Below, piece after piece: positions 7,988 through 16,758 of a stretch of DNA of 64,000 bases (position 1 is its first letter; each line of letters begins with the position of its first letter). This DNA comes from CAYNZP01 sp964401835. Lineage in GTDB: Bacteria > Planctomycetota > Phycisphaerae > SM23-33. Both the position numbers and the translations under genes were made by a program. The stretch covers positions 34,060 to 98,059 of the forward strand of contig CAYNZP010000011.1 in the NCBI GenBank assembly GCA_964401835.1, in the 5' to 3' direction. Below the pieces are notes generated by a model that saw nothing but the letters and a program-made list of their open reading frames with translations, searched no databases and was not told where the DNA came from.

Positions 7988-9769
7988 TTGGCCAAGACAA
8001 ATTTAGGACAATTGGTTAGCCGGGAACTTCTGCCACGCGTACAAAAGCCCGGCCAGTACATAGGCCTCGAGCCAAACGCCCGCTGCAAAGACGTGGACGA
8101 GGCCGAGGTCGCAGTTACGTTGGCCTTTCCGGACACCTACGGCATTGGCGTCAGCCACCTTGGCAGCCAGGTGCTCTATCAAATGCTTAATGACATCGAT
8201 GGCGCAAGCTGCGACCGCACCTACTGCCCTCAGTCTGACGCAGAAGCCGTGATGCGCAACCAAAACATTCAGCTTTTTAGCTGGGAGTCGCGGCGGGCTG
8301 TGCGTGATTTTGATATCCTGGGCTTTTCCCTTGCCTACGAGCTTTGCGTAACAAACGTGCTTACTATTCTGGACCTGGCCGGTATCCCTCTGCATACAAA
8401 CCAGCGAAGCCAGGCCGACCCGATTGTCATTGCAGGTGACGCACTGGCTGACACGCCGGAACCAATGGCTGACTTTATCGATTTATTCATCGTCGGAGAC
8501 GGAGAAAAACCAACAGGGCAACTCGTAGAGCTTGTAAAGGAAATGAAACGTTGCGGTGCCAAGCGAGATGAAATAATTCTCGAAGCAACCAGAAAGATTC
8601 CCTCTGTTTATGCGCCCGCATATTACGAAGCATCGTACAACTCCGACGGCACGTTGAAAAGTCTTTCACCAACCCAGCCCGATCTGCCGGAAGTTGTCGA
8701 GCACGCCTTTCTAGAAAAACTCTCCGACTCGCCGGGAATTACCGCCCCGCTTGTTCCGCTTTCCGAGGCTGTGCACGAGCGGGTCGTCATAGAGATAATG
8801 CGAGGCTGCCCGAACGGCTGCCGGTTCTGCCAGGCGGGCCACGCAAGGCTGCCGGTCCGCTGGCGAAGTGTTGATGAGATCGTAGACGTCGCCCGCAAGG
8901 CAATCGCAGCTACCGGATACAGCGAGATCTCATTGCTGAGCTTATCGACAAGCGACTATCCAAAACTCAACGAACTCATCGACCGCCTGAACGCTGAATT
9001 CGCTGATAAAAAAATCTCAATATCGCTGCCCTCGCTGAGAGTGGACTCTCAACTCCGCCAACTTCCCAAGCTGACAAGCAAGGTGCGCAAGGGCGGACTT
9101 ACCATCGCCGCCGAAGCAGCCCTTCCACGAATGCGAGAGGCTATCCGCAAAAATATAACCGACGAAAACATGATCGCCGGTGTCAAGGCTGCCTACGAAG
9201 CAGGCTGGCAGAAAGTGAAGGTTTACTTCATGGCCGGTCTGCCGGGCGAGACACCCGAAGACATCGACGGTATTTTCGATCTTTGCAAAAGACTCTCGGA
9301 CTCACGCAGGGAAGTGGACGGCCAGCGAGGGGCAATTTCGGCCAGCGTCTCGTGGATGGTTCCCAAGCCGCACACACCAATGCAGTTTTGCGCTATGCGC
9401 AAGAGCGATTATTTCTTCGAGGTCCGCCACCGCCTCAAAGACTTGTCCCGCCGAAGCCCCGTGAACTTCAGGTTCCACTGGATCGAGCGGAGTTTTCTGG
9501 AAGTTGTCCTGGCTCGTGGCGACCGGCGAGTTGGCAAGGCAATCGAAGCCGCCTGGCAAAATGGTGCCCGCATGGACAGCTGGGATGAATGCTTCGATTT
9601 CGAGAAATGGACCACTGCCTTTGCCCAGGCCGGCATCGACCCAGACTTCTACGCCCACCGCGAAATCCAGCCCGACGAACTGACACCATGGTCGCACATA
9701 CGCTGTTTTAGGGGCGAAGAATTTTTGAAAGACGAATACGCTCGAATGAACGAGATTCTGGCTGAGTAG
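7988..9769 (+). CDS. TIGR03960-type radical SAM protein
   Basis: The 593-residue protein starts at TTG (GAGGT nine bases upstream); no closer ATG fits the conserved N-terminus. An N-terminal B12-binding-like half (VTLAFPDTYGIGVSHLGSQV, DILGFSLAYELCVTNVLTIL) precedes the radical SAM core, whose cluster motif is CPNGCRFC in EIMRGCPNGCRFCQAG. In many bacteria this family is fused to a C-terminal DUF2344 domain; here the protein ends before it. The reaction is unknown. No partner gene is adjacent: the convergent pyrK ends 7 bp away. Confidence 0.85.
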   Translation: MAKTNLGQLVSRELLPRVQKPGQYIGLEPNARCKDVDEAEVAVTLAFPDTYGIGVSHLGSQVLYQMLNDIDGASCDRTYCPQSDAEAVMRNQNIQLFSWESRRAVRDFDILGFSLAYELCVTNVLTILDLAGIPLHTNQRSQADPIVIAGDALADTPEPMADFIDLFIVGDGEKPTGQLVELVKEMKRCGAKRDEIILEATRKIPSVYAPAYYEASYNSDGTLKSLSPTQPDLPEVVEHAFLEKLSDSPGITAPLVPLSEAVHERVVIEIMRGCPNGCRFCQAGHARLPVRWRSVDEIVDVARKAIAATGYSEISLLSLSTSDYPKLNELIDRLNAEFADKKISISLPSLRVDSQLRQLPKLTSKVRKGGLTIAAEAALPRMREAIRKNITDENMIAGVKAAYEAGWQKVKVYFMAGLPGETPEDIDGIFDLCKRLSDSRREVDGQRGAISASVSWMVPKPHTPMQFCAMRKSDYFFEVRHRLKDLSRRSPVNFRFHWIERSFLEVVLARGDRRVGKAIEAAWQNGARMDSWDECFDFEKWTTAFAQAGIDPDFYAHREIQPDELTPWSHIRCFRGEEFLKDEYARMNEILAE

Positions 9770-9775
9770 CTAAGA

Positions 9776-10750
9776 CTAATGCCAGATAATACTTCCTGCC
9801 TCGAAGACCGGTCCGTCGCTGCAGCAGAGTTTGTACGACCAGCCCTGCTCGCTATCTTCGCGGATTTTGACAATGCAGGATTGGCACGTCCCCATACCAC
9901 AGGCCATATGGCGTTCGAGGGCCAGCTGGCATTCAATCTCGTTTTCGATGCAGCAATCCCCCGCTGCCTTCATCATCAGCTCAGGCCCGCAGCTGTACAC
10001 AACCAAATCCTGCGGATCGATCTTTTCCTTTTCGAGCCAACTGCGAAATGCCACGTCGATAAAACCTCTATAGCCAAGCGAGCCGTCATCCGTTGTAATT
10101 ACCGCATTAACACCAACAGCTGAGAATTCATCCGCAGATAGGCCGGGCTTGCCGTCGGCTGCGACTTTTGCCGAGTCGATTTTCAAGGGCAGCAATGACG
10201 CCGTCCGGACGCCGTTAAACGCGACTGCATCTTTGCCTTGTTTGGCTAACTCTCCGGCAAGGTAAATCATCGGAGGAATGCCCACACCGCCGCCGATAAG
10301 GGCAGCTTTGCTTTTCGATTCGTTGATTTCAAACCCATTGCCCAGCGGACCAAGGATACTGAGAGAATCTCCGATTTTGACCCCTCCCAGCCAGTGCGTT
10401 CCGATACCCACTGTTCGGTAGATGATATCCAACTCGACATCGCCGCCTTGCTCCCGCCTGCCAGCAAGACTGAATGGCCGGCGCAAGAGCGGCTCCTTGC
10501 CTATCAGTTCAGGCTGGGTGAATTTTGGCGGAGCGTTTTCGGCCCATTGGGAAATCTTCTCGTCGGCTTGCTCACCCAGGCCGCGACACTGGACCTGAAC
10601 GAACTGTCCGGGCCTTGTAGCTGGAAAGCTCTCGAACGAAAGCGTCAGGCGATAGTGTTCGTCGCACAGCGCATCGCTTGCCGAGACTTGCCCGACAAAA
10701 ATTCCACGCCCAGACTTTTTAGATTCACTAACCCATGACATGGAAGACAT
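9776..10750 (-). CDS. pyrK: Dihydroorotate dehydrogenase electron-transfer subunit (PyrK type)
   Basis: This 324-residue protein has the ferredoxin-reductase layout of PyrK: an FAD-binding barrel with LLRRPFSLAGR, the nucleotide-binding half with LIGGGVGIPPMIYLAGELAK, and the C-terminal 2Fe-2S cluster in CGMGTCQSC plus a later Cys (LCCSDG). It passes electrons from the PyrD catalytic subunit to NAD+ in pyrimidine synthesis. No pyrD is next to it. It is longer than typical PyrK (about 260), because of an N-terminal Ser/Lys stretch and an insertion after LPLKIDSAKVAAD. A related sulfide dehydrogenase-type subunit is the main alternative. Confidence 0.85.
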   Translation of the reverse strand: MSSMSWVSESKKSGRGIFVGQVSASDALCDEHYRLTLSFESFPATRPGQFVQVQCRGLGEQADEKISQWAENAPPKFTQPELIGKEPLLRRPFSLAGRREQGGDVELDIIYRTVGIGTHWLGGVKIGDSLSILGPLGNGFEINESKSKAALIGGGVGIPPMIYLAGELAKQGKDAVAFNGVRTASLLPLKIDSAKVAADGKPGLSADEFSAVGVNAVITTDDGSLGYRGFIDVAFRSWLEKEKIDPQDLVVYSCGPELMMKAAGDCCIENEIECQLALERHMACGMGTCQSCIVKIREDSEQGWSYKLCCSDGPVFEAGSIIWH

Positions 10751-10862
10751 GTTAATGGAATGCTGCCGCTACGGCAACTTCTGATACCTTTTGCAAATTT
10801 ATCACGACAAGCTCAAACCTTTGTGTCGAACAAAAACTTACCCATAAAGTAAGTCCGGCACG

Positions 10863-10891
10863 TTGACAGAAAACAAAAAGCCCTCTACTAT
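10863..10891 (+). promoter_or_regulatory. Sigma-70 promoter of the argH operon
   Basis: A perfect TTGACA (10863-10868), a 17-bp spacer and TACTAT (10886-10891) lie 31 bp before the argH start codon. It is one of the clearest promoters in the window. I could not see a defined ARG-box operator. Confidence 0.75.
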
Positions 10892-10921
10892 CGCTTGCGA
10901 AAGGCTCTAAGGAGAACTCCC

Positions 10922-12340
10922 ATGGCCGCTAAGAAAAGTAAAAAAACAACAAGTTCGAAGAAATCATGGCAAGGGCGACTAAAGGCTGAAGCCGACGAAG
11001 TAACCGCCAATCTGCTGGCGAGTCTGGACGTGGATCGTCAGCTGTGGCGATACGACATTGTCGGCTCGATTGCCCATGCGCGGATGCTGAGCAATGTCGG
11101 CATAATCACGAAGAAAGATTTTGCGTCGATAAAATCCGGCCTGCTGTCTATCGGCAAGGATATCGAAGCGGGCAAGCTAAAGATGCCCATCGAGCTCGAA
11201 GACATACACATGATCATCGAAAAGGCACTGATAGACCGGACAGGCGACGCTGGAGCGAAATTGCACACCGGCCGAAGCCGAAACGACCAGGTTTGCCTGG
11301 ACCTGCGATTATGGGCACGGGATGCCGTTGATGAGCTTATCGAGGCCATTGGAAACCTGCAGAAACAGTTCGTAGCTGCCGCTGCCAAATACGAAAAAAC
11401 GGTCATTCCGTCATACACACACCTGCAGCGGGCCCAGCCGACACTCGTCGGTCATGTGCTGTTGGCCTATGTTGAGATGCTGCAGCGCGATGCGGACCGG
11501 CTGGCGGATGCACGCCTGCGGATAAACGTCAGCCCGCTCGGAAGCGGCGCTGTAGCTGGTACGTCACTGCCTTTGGACCGGGAGATGACCGCCAAGGAAC
11601 TCGCCTTCCCAATGCTAAGCCGAAACAGTATCGACGCCACAAGCGATCGGGACTTTTTGGCTGAGCTGTGCTTCTGCTGCGCGATGCTGGGTGTGCATCT
11701 TTCACGATGGGCTGAGGATTGGATTATCCAATCGACCACGGAGTTCGGAGCAATCGAGCTTTGCGACGCATATTGCACGTCGAGTTCGATGATGCCGCAA
11801 AAGAAAAACGCCGACACTCTCGAGCTGATTCGAGGCAAAAGCGCCGGCGTTATCGCCCAGCTTACGGGCATGCTGACCCTGCTAAAGGGACTTCCGCTGG
11901 CCTACAACCGGGACTTGCAGGACGACAAACGGTTCGCATTCGCAGCTGTCGAGTCAATGAGCCAGTCACTGGCTGTGGCTGCGGGAATTGTCTCCACCGC
12001 CAAGTTCAAGCAGGACAAGATATCCGAAAATATTGACGAGGGTTTTTTGGACGCAACGAGCCTGGCGGAGTATCTGGTAGGCAAGGGTATCCCCTTCCGA
12101 AAAGCTCACGGGATCGTCGGCAAGCTGGTAGCCAAAGCGGACGTCGAGAATAAAAAACTCTCGGAGCTGAAATTGGAAACTCTGCAGTCAGCCTGTGCTA
12201 AAATTCAAAAGGACGTTTTCGGTTATCTTGGCTCGGGGAACGTCGTCAAGCGGTACTGCCCCGACGGTGCCGGTGGAGCAAAGCAGCTCCGCAAGCAACT
12301 GGCCTTCTGGAAAAAGTTTTTGAAAAAGAAGCTCGCCTGA
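10922..12340 (+). CDS. argH: Argininosuccinate lyase
   Basis: The start is the ATG at 10922, seven bases after AAGGAGA; the in-frame ATG at 10895 lies almost on the -10 box. The 472-residue enzyme cleaves argininosuccinate to arginine and fumarate, the last step of arginine synthesis. Family marks are HTGRSRNDQV, YTHLQRAQP, and the fumarase/ASL signature SSMMPQKKN. The first 20 residues are a Lys/Ser-rich tail. thiL follows after 2 bp, so this is the head of an operon that also holds argB and argF. Confidence 0.96.
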   Translation: MAAKKSKKTTSSKKSWQGRLKAEADEVTANLLASLDVDRQLWRYDIVGSIAHARMLSNVGIITKKDFASIKSGLLSIGKDIEAGKLKMPIELEDIHMIIEKALIDRTGDAGAKLHTGRSRNDQVCLDLRLWARDAVDELIEAIGNLQKQFVAAAAKYEKTVIPSYTHLQRAQPTLVGHVLLAYVEMLQRDADRLADARLRINVSPLGSGAVAGTSLPLDREMTAKELAFPMLSRNSIDATSDRDFLAELCFCCAMLGVHLSRWAEDWIIQSTTEFGAIELCDAYCTSSSMMPQKKNADTLELIRGKSAGVIAQLTGMLTLLKGLPLAYNRDLQDDKRFAFAAVESMSQSLAVAAGIVSTAKFKQDKISENIDEGFLDATSLAEYLVGKGIPFRKAHGIVGKLVAKADVENKKLSELKLETLQSACAKIQKDVFGYLGSGNVVKRYCPDGAGGAKQLRKQLAFWKKFLKKKLA

Positions 12341-12342
12341 AA

Positions 12343-13236
12343 ATGCGGGAACTGGACTTTCTAGATTGGATTCGATCTCAAAGCGACTTCGACCCGGCTG
12401 TCGTACCGGTCGGCCCGGGCGATGACTGCGCCGTAATAAATCACGGCAACGAGAAGTTAATCGTAACGACCGACCAGCTTCTCGACGGCGTGCACTTCCA
12501 GCTCGAAAAATGCGGCCCGAAACTCGCCGGCAGAAAAGCCATGGCCCGGAATCTGTCGGATATCGCCGCAATGGCCAGTGAGCCGACGGCGGCTACGGCT
12601 ACTGTCGCGCTGCCGCAGGGTTTTTCGCAGACAGACGCACAGGAGCTTTACCGAGGCCTGCGGGAAATCGGCGATAAATTCAACTGCTGTCTGGTCGGTG
12701 GAGATGTCGGCAGCTGGGATAAACCGCTGGCAATCAGCGTTACCGTCTTCGCCAGCCCCAGCGGAATTGAGCCGGTCCTGCGAAGTACTGCCAAAGCCGG
12801 TGATGCCGTCTGTGTCACGGGCCAGATGGGCCGGGCGTGGAAGACTACAAAGCATCTGGAGTTCACCCCGCGAATCCGGGAGGCGAGAGAACTCGCTTCA
12901 CAATATGGACTCAGCGCGATGATAGATATCTCAGACGGGTTGGCCATCGATTTGGGCAGGCTTTGCAAGGCGTCCGGTGTTGGGGCCAGGATAAACTCCC
13001 CATATATTCCGCTGAGCGAAAGCGCCAGCCTGGCCGAAGCACTTGGCGATGGCGAGGATTACGAGCTGTTATTTACTCTGCCACAAGATAAAGCGAGAGA
13101 ACTTTTGGACTCTCAGCCTTTGGGCGTAAAAGTCGCCCAAATCGGCGAGATAACCGAAGCTACCGAGCTTTTGCTGATAGAAGCTGACGGACAGGGTCAG
13201 CCGTTAAAGCTCAGCGGTTGGGAACATAAGACTTAA
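12343..13236 (+). CDS. thiL: Thiamine-monophosphate kinase
   Basis: The 297-residue protein belongs to the PurM-like ATP-binding family and phosphorylates thiamine phosphate to the diphosphate cofactor. Visible marks are VGPGDDCAVI, TTDQLLDGVHF, ARNLSDIAAM, LVGGDVGS, MIDISDGLAIDLGRLC and GDGEDYELLFTLP, in the order expected for ThiL. It begins 2 bp after argH and ends 9 bp before tsaE, an unusual company that suggests shared transcription rather than a shared pathway. Confidence 0.95.
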   Translation: MRELDFLDWIRSQSDFDPAVVPVGPGDDCAVINHGNEKLIVTTDQLLDGVHFQLEKCGPKLAGRKAMARNLSDIAAMASEPTAATATVALPQGFSQTDAQELYRGLREIGDKFNCCLVGGDVGSWDKPLAISVTVFASPSGIEPVLRSTAKAGDAVCVTGQMGRAWKTTKHLEFTPRIREARELASQYGLSAMIDISDGLAIDLGRLCKASGVGARINSPYIPLSESASLAEALGDGEDYELLFTLPQDKARELLDSQPLGVKVAQIGEITEATELLLIEADGQGQPLKLSGWEHKT

Positions 13237-13245
13237 TAAAACAAA

Positions 13246-13695
13246 ATGGAAACATTCGAGACAAAAAGTGTAAAAGGCACGTTCGGCCTTGGCAAGAAGC
13301 TGGGCAAGCGTTTCGCAGCCGGCGATTGCGTCGCGCTTACCGGCCAACTCGGCGCGGGCAAGACCGCACTTGTGCGCGGCATAGCTACCGGCCTGGGTCT
13401 TGGCGACGAAAGATTGGTTTCGAGCCCGACCTTTGTACTCATCCAGGAATACCCGGCTTCACTTCCGGTCTATCATGTAGACCTCTACCGGCTCAGTGAT
13501 GCGGAAACCGAATTTGTCGACCTCGGCATCGATGAGATGCTACTCGACGGCGTAGTGCTCATAGAATGGGCTGAGCGGGCGGCTGCTGCCCTGCCCAAGC
13601 CTTATTGGCAAATCACCATAGACATTCTTTCCCAAAAAAGCAGGCGGTTTACACTTCAGCGTATTTCGGCAAAAGCCGGCAATGGATTGACATAA
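13246..13695 (+). CDS. tsaE: tRNA threonylcarbamoyladenosine biosynthesis ATPase TsaE
   Basis: This 149-residue P-loop protein has the Walker A sequence GQLGAGKTALVRG, then SSPTFVLIQEYP and VYHVDLYRL, followed by the Glu-Trp pair in LIEWAERA. TsaE binds the TsaB-TsaD complex and drives t6A37 synthesis in ANN-decoding tRNAs. The t6A methylthiolase MtaB is encoded at 29882. The start is the ATG at 13246 in the argH operon. Confidence 0.94.
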   Translation: METFETKSVKGTFGLGKKLGKRFAAGDCVALTGQLGAGKTALVRGIATGLGLGDERLVSSPTFVLIQEYPASLPVYHVDLYRLSDAETEFVDLGIDEMLLDGVVLIEWAERAAAALPKPYWQITIDILSQKSRRFTLQRISAKAGNGLT

Positions 13696-13740
13696 ATCGC
13701 CTTGCGCGTTAGTGTTTCCCTTTCTCTTTCCGGAGCAAAA

Positions 13741-14613
13741 ATGGAAAAAGCTATCGAAAAAGCACAGACGCTTATCGAGGCCCTGAGCTACATTCAGTGC
13801 TTCGCGGACAAGATCGTTGTCGTCAAGATGGGCGGCTCGGTGATGGACGACGAGCGCGCACTGACCGACCTGCTGACGGACATAGTGTTCATGAATACTG
13901 TAGGCATGCGGCCGGTTATCGTACACGGTGGCGGCAAGGCTATATCCGACGCGATGGAAAAGCGGGGTCTGGAAGTGCAGTTCGTCCAAGGCCGACGCTA
14001 CACCGACCAGCGGTCACTTAATGTTGTCGAACATGTCCTCTGCAACGAGGTAAACCAGCACATCGTAAAAGTAATCGAGTCGCTTGGCTCGAGCGCGATG
14101 GGTTTGCATACGCTGAGCAGTGGTGTGCTTTTCGGTGAAAAGCTCTTCCTCGAAGATGAAGGTCGTAAGGTAGACCTCGGCTTTGTCGGGAAGGTCAACA
14201 GCGTAAACGCGAAGCTTGTCGAGCTTCTGTGTCATTCGGATACCATCCCTGTCATTGCCCCACTTGCTCGAGACAAGACCGGCACGAAGCTTAACTGCAA
14301 TGCCGACACAGCCGCCGGCGAGGTAGCAGCTACCCTCAAGGCGGAAAAACTCGTTATGGTTACCGACACGCACGGAATCCGGCAAGACCCCGAAGACGCA
14401 GAAAGCGTAATACACACCGCAAACGAAGAGGAAATCCGAATGATGATAGACGACGGTACGATTGCCGGCGGAATGCTGCCGAAAGTCGAATCGTGTCTGC
14501 GGGCTCTCGATGCCGGTGTGAGTCGCACGCACATCATCGACGGACGATTCAGCCATTCGCTGCTTTTGGAGATATTCTCCGACAAGGGCGTTGGCACGCT
14601 CATTCAAAAGTAA
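13741..14613 (+). CDS. argB: Acetylglutamate kinase
   Basis: The ATG at 13741 with CGGAG just upstream is preferred to the TTG at 13702. The 290-residue enzyme phosphorylates N-acetylglutamate in arginine synthesis. It shows VVVKMGGSVM, the glycine-rich VIVHGGGKAIS, the substrate loop RYTDQRSLNVVEHVL, NADTAAGEVAATL and the terminal GGMLPKVESCLRAL. The N-terminal helix (AQTLIEALSYI) is of the kind found in arginine-inhibited hexameric enzymes, so feedback control is possible but not shown. Confidence 0.96.
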   Translation: MEKAIEKAQTLIEALSYIQCFADKIVVVKMGGSVMDDERALTDLLTDIVFMNTVGMRPVIVHGGGKAISDAMEKRGLEVQFVQGRRYTDQRSLNVVEHVLCNEVNQHIVKVIESLGSSAMGLHTLSSGVLFGEKLFLEDEGRKVDLGFVGKVNSVNAKLVELLCHSDTIPVIAPLARDKTGTKLNCNADTAAGEVAATLKAEKLVMVTDTHGIRQDPEDAESVIHTANEEEIRMMIDDGTIAGGMLPKVESCLRALDAGVSRTHIIDGRFSHSLLLEIFSDKGVGTLIQK

Positions 14614-14632
14614 CAGTTGAGGTTTTGAAGTG

Positions 14633-15550
14633 ATGGCCAAAGATTTTATCAATTTAACTGATTTCAGCTCAAAGCAGCTTTTGGCGCTGCTCGACCGCGC
14701 TATTGCCGACAAGGCCTTATTAGCGAAAGGCAAGCTCCCTGCCTCTTTAGAGCGAAAGACCCTTGCCATGATCTTTGAGAAGCCCTCACTGCGAACCCGC
14801 GTGAGCTTCGAAACGGCCATGACTCAATTAGGCGGGCACGCGATATACATGACTCAGGCAGATATAGGCCTGGGCAAGCGGGAAGAAACCAAAGACATCG
14901 CACGGGTCCTTGATCGGATGTGCGAAGGTGTCATCGCCCGTACGTTCAGCCACGAGCTAATCGAGGAATTGGCCGGCTGTTCTTCAAAACCAGTTGTAAA
15001 CGCCCTGACGGATTATTCCCATCCCTGCCAGGCGATGGCTGACGTCATGACAGCCAAGGAGCATTTCGGCGACCTTGCGGGCAAGACAATCGTCTTCGTA
15101 GGCGACGGAAACAATGTAGCGCGAAGCCTGGCTGTGGCGTGTGAAAAGCTGGACATGAAGTTCATCCTGGCCTGCCCGGCTGGCTATGAACTGGAAAAGT
15201 CTTTTACGCAGTCAGTTTCTGCCCAGTCCTATGGCTGCACCAATGATCCCGTTGAAGCCGTCAAAAAAGCTGACGTAATATACGCCGACACTTGGATATC
15301 GATGGGTCAGGAAGAGGAAAAACAGAAGCGGCTGAATGACTTTTCCGGCTTCCAGATAAATTCCGAACTTATGGCAGTTGCGCCAAGCTCAGCCGTCGTC
15401 ATGCACTGTCTGCCGGCTTATCGGGACTATGAAATTACAGATGAGGTCTTCGAAGCCAATGCCCAAATCATCTTCGAAGAGGCGGAAAACCGGCTCCACT
15501 TCCAGCGATCTCTGCTCAATATCCTGATTGCTGAAGGTGGAATCGGTTAG
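14633..15550 (+). CDS. argF: Ornithine carbamoyltransferase
   Basis: This protein of about 305 residues has the carbamoyl-phosphate motif EKPSLRTRVSFE, HPCQAMADVMT, the ornithine loop DTWISMGQEEE and the catalytic HCLPAYRDYEI. It makes citrulline from ornithine and carbamoyl phosphate. Either GTG 14630 or the adjacent ATG 14633 could start it; GAGG at 14619 serves both. It follows argB by 19 bp. Confidence 0.95.
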   Translation: MAKDFINLTDFSSKQLLALLDRAIADKALLAKGKLPASLERKTLAMIFEKPSLRTRVSFETAMTQLGGHAIYMTQADIGLGKREETKDIARVLDRMCEGVIARTFSHELIEELAGCSSKPVVNALTDYSHPCQAMADVMTAKEHFGDLAGKTIVFVGDGNNVARSLAVACEKLDMKFILACPAGYELEKSFTQSVSAQSYGCTNDPVEAVKKADVIYADTWISMGQEEEKQKRLNDFSGFQINSELMAVAPSSAVVMHCLPAYRDYEITDEVFEANAQIIFEEAENRLHFQRSLLNILIAEGGIG

Positions 15551-15624
15551 TCGAGTATCCGTGAGATGTCGTGATGAAAGTAGCAAAAGCACAAAAGGGA
15601 AGTTTTGTATGGGGAGACATGGGG

Positions 15625-16428
15625 ATGTCCGAGAGCCAAATAAGAGTAATTTTCGATGAGGATGCAAAATTGTATGATGAAATGCGTCCTGGGTATCCAG
15701 AGGCGCTTGTCCGTGATATCTTGGAGCTATCAGGGATATCGGAAAATTCGAAAATTCTGGAGATAGGGTGCGGCACGGGTCAGGCAACAAAGCCATTTGT
15801 ACAACGAGGATTTCCGATACTCTGTTTGGACGTTGGGAAAAACATGATAGCCGTTGCATGCCAAAAGTTCCGTAATTTCAGCAACGTGAAGTTCCTAGCT
15901 GTATCGTTTGAAGAGTGGTCCGCAGGGAAGGAACAATTTGATCTGGTGATTTCCGCTACAGCCTTTCATTGGATTACACCGGAAATTCGCCTCAAAAAAG
16001 CAGCAACTATTCTTAGAGATGGAGGGGACATCGCTGTTTTTCGAAACGTATATCCAGATACAGATAAAGATAAAGATTTCTTCTGTGCACTTCATGATGT
16101 CTACCGGGACAGTGTGCCGGAATGGAACATCTCTCAGAAGGAGAAAAAATACAAGTCAAATTATGAGCGTAAGATCAAGATGCTGGAAGATGAAATCGAC
16201 AACACAGGGCTGTTCCACAAAACCAGTATTAGACGATATCCATGGAGTGTTAAGTATTCTTCTGAAGAGTATGTCAGGCTTCTCAATACGTATTCTGACC
16301 ATCGTAACTTGAAAGAAAGCACAAAACGGAAGTTGTTCTACAAAATTGTCAAGTTAATAGACCAGTTTGGTGGAACTATCACAAGACCATATCTTTCGGT
16401 TCTCCATTTTGCCAAGAAAAAGGGATAG
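15625..16428 (+). CDS. Class I SAM-dependent methyltransferase, AT-rich
   Basis: The likely start is the ATG at 15625 (GGGGAG eight bases upstream), giving 267 residues; an upstream GTG at 15571 is possible. The SAM-binding strand and loop read ILEIGCGTGQATKPF, with the acidic end of strand 2 in PILCLDVGKNM and the post-IV region in FDLVISATAFHWI. The rest resembles small-molecule methyltransferases of the Methyltransf_11 or Trans-aconitate type. Its base composition is clearly more AT-rich than argF before it, which suggests recent acquisition. The substrate is unknown. Confidence 0.8.
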   Translation: MSESQIRVIFDEDAKLYDEMRPGYPEALVRDILELSGISENSKILEIGCGTGQATKPFVQRGFPILCLDVGKNMIAVACQKFRNFSNVKFLAVSFEEWSAGKEQFDLVISATAFHWITPEIRLKKAATILRDGGDIAVFRNVYPDTDKDKDFFCALHDVYRDSVPEWNISQKEKKYKSNYERKIKMLEDEIDNTGLFHKTSIRRYPWSVKYSSEEYVRLLNTYSDHRNLKESTKRKLFYKIVKLIDQFGGTITRPYLSVLHFAKKKG

Positions 16429-16519
16429 TATTGCTCACCCCCTATTTTCCGTTCCAGCCTAAGTGGCGTGAACGCAGTTCAAGCAATACCTACAACAGCA
16501 GCATCGGCGCGGGGAACTG

Positions 16520-16669
16520 ATGAAAAAGGTCAGCGAGCTTTCAGCTAAGCGAGCTCAATTCGTCAAAGATAAACTTGCCAAAGATAAAGGCTCTAAAAAG
16601 GGTTTTGACCAAAAGGTTATAGAAGTTTTGCGGATTCAGGCTGCAAAAAAGAACATTACTTACAAATAA
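16520..16669 (+). CDS. Possible 49-residue basic peptide, perhaps an OmpA-like C-terminal remnant
   Basis: The ATG at 16520 follows GGGGA and opens a 49-codon frame, rich in Lys. LSAKRAQFVKDKLAKDKG recalls the end of OmpA/Pal peptidoglycan-binding domains, where the helix LSxxRAxxVxxxL is conserved, but the rest of the domain is missing. It could be a gene remnant or a small basic protein. Confidence 0.3.
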   Translation: MKKVSELSAKRAQFVKDKLAKDKGSKKGFDQKVIEVLRIQAAKKNITYK

Positions 16670-16699
16670 CTTAAAAGACCAAGCTTAGCAGCCATAGAG

Positions 16700-16740
16700 C
16701 CACGGCGGATTAATCTGAATCCGTCGTGGTTTCCGACTTT
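16700..16740. terminator. Hairpin terminator between convergent genes
   Basis: CCACGGCGGATT (16700-16711) pairs with AATCCGTCGTGG (16718-16729), with one G-T pair. A T-rich stretch follows. It separates the methyltransferase side from the minus-strand radical SAM gene ending at 16759. Confidence 0.65.
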
Positions 16741-16758
16741 CTGTCCGCAATACCCGCA

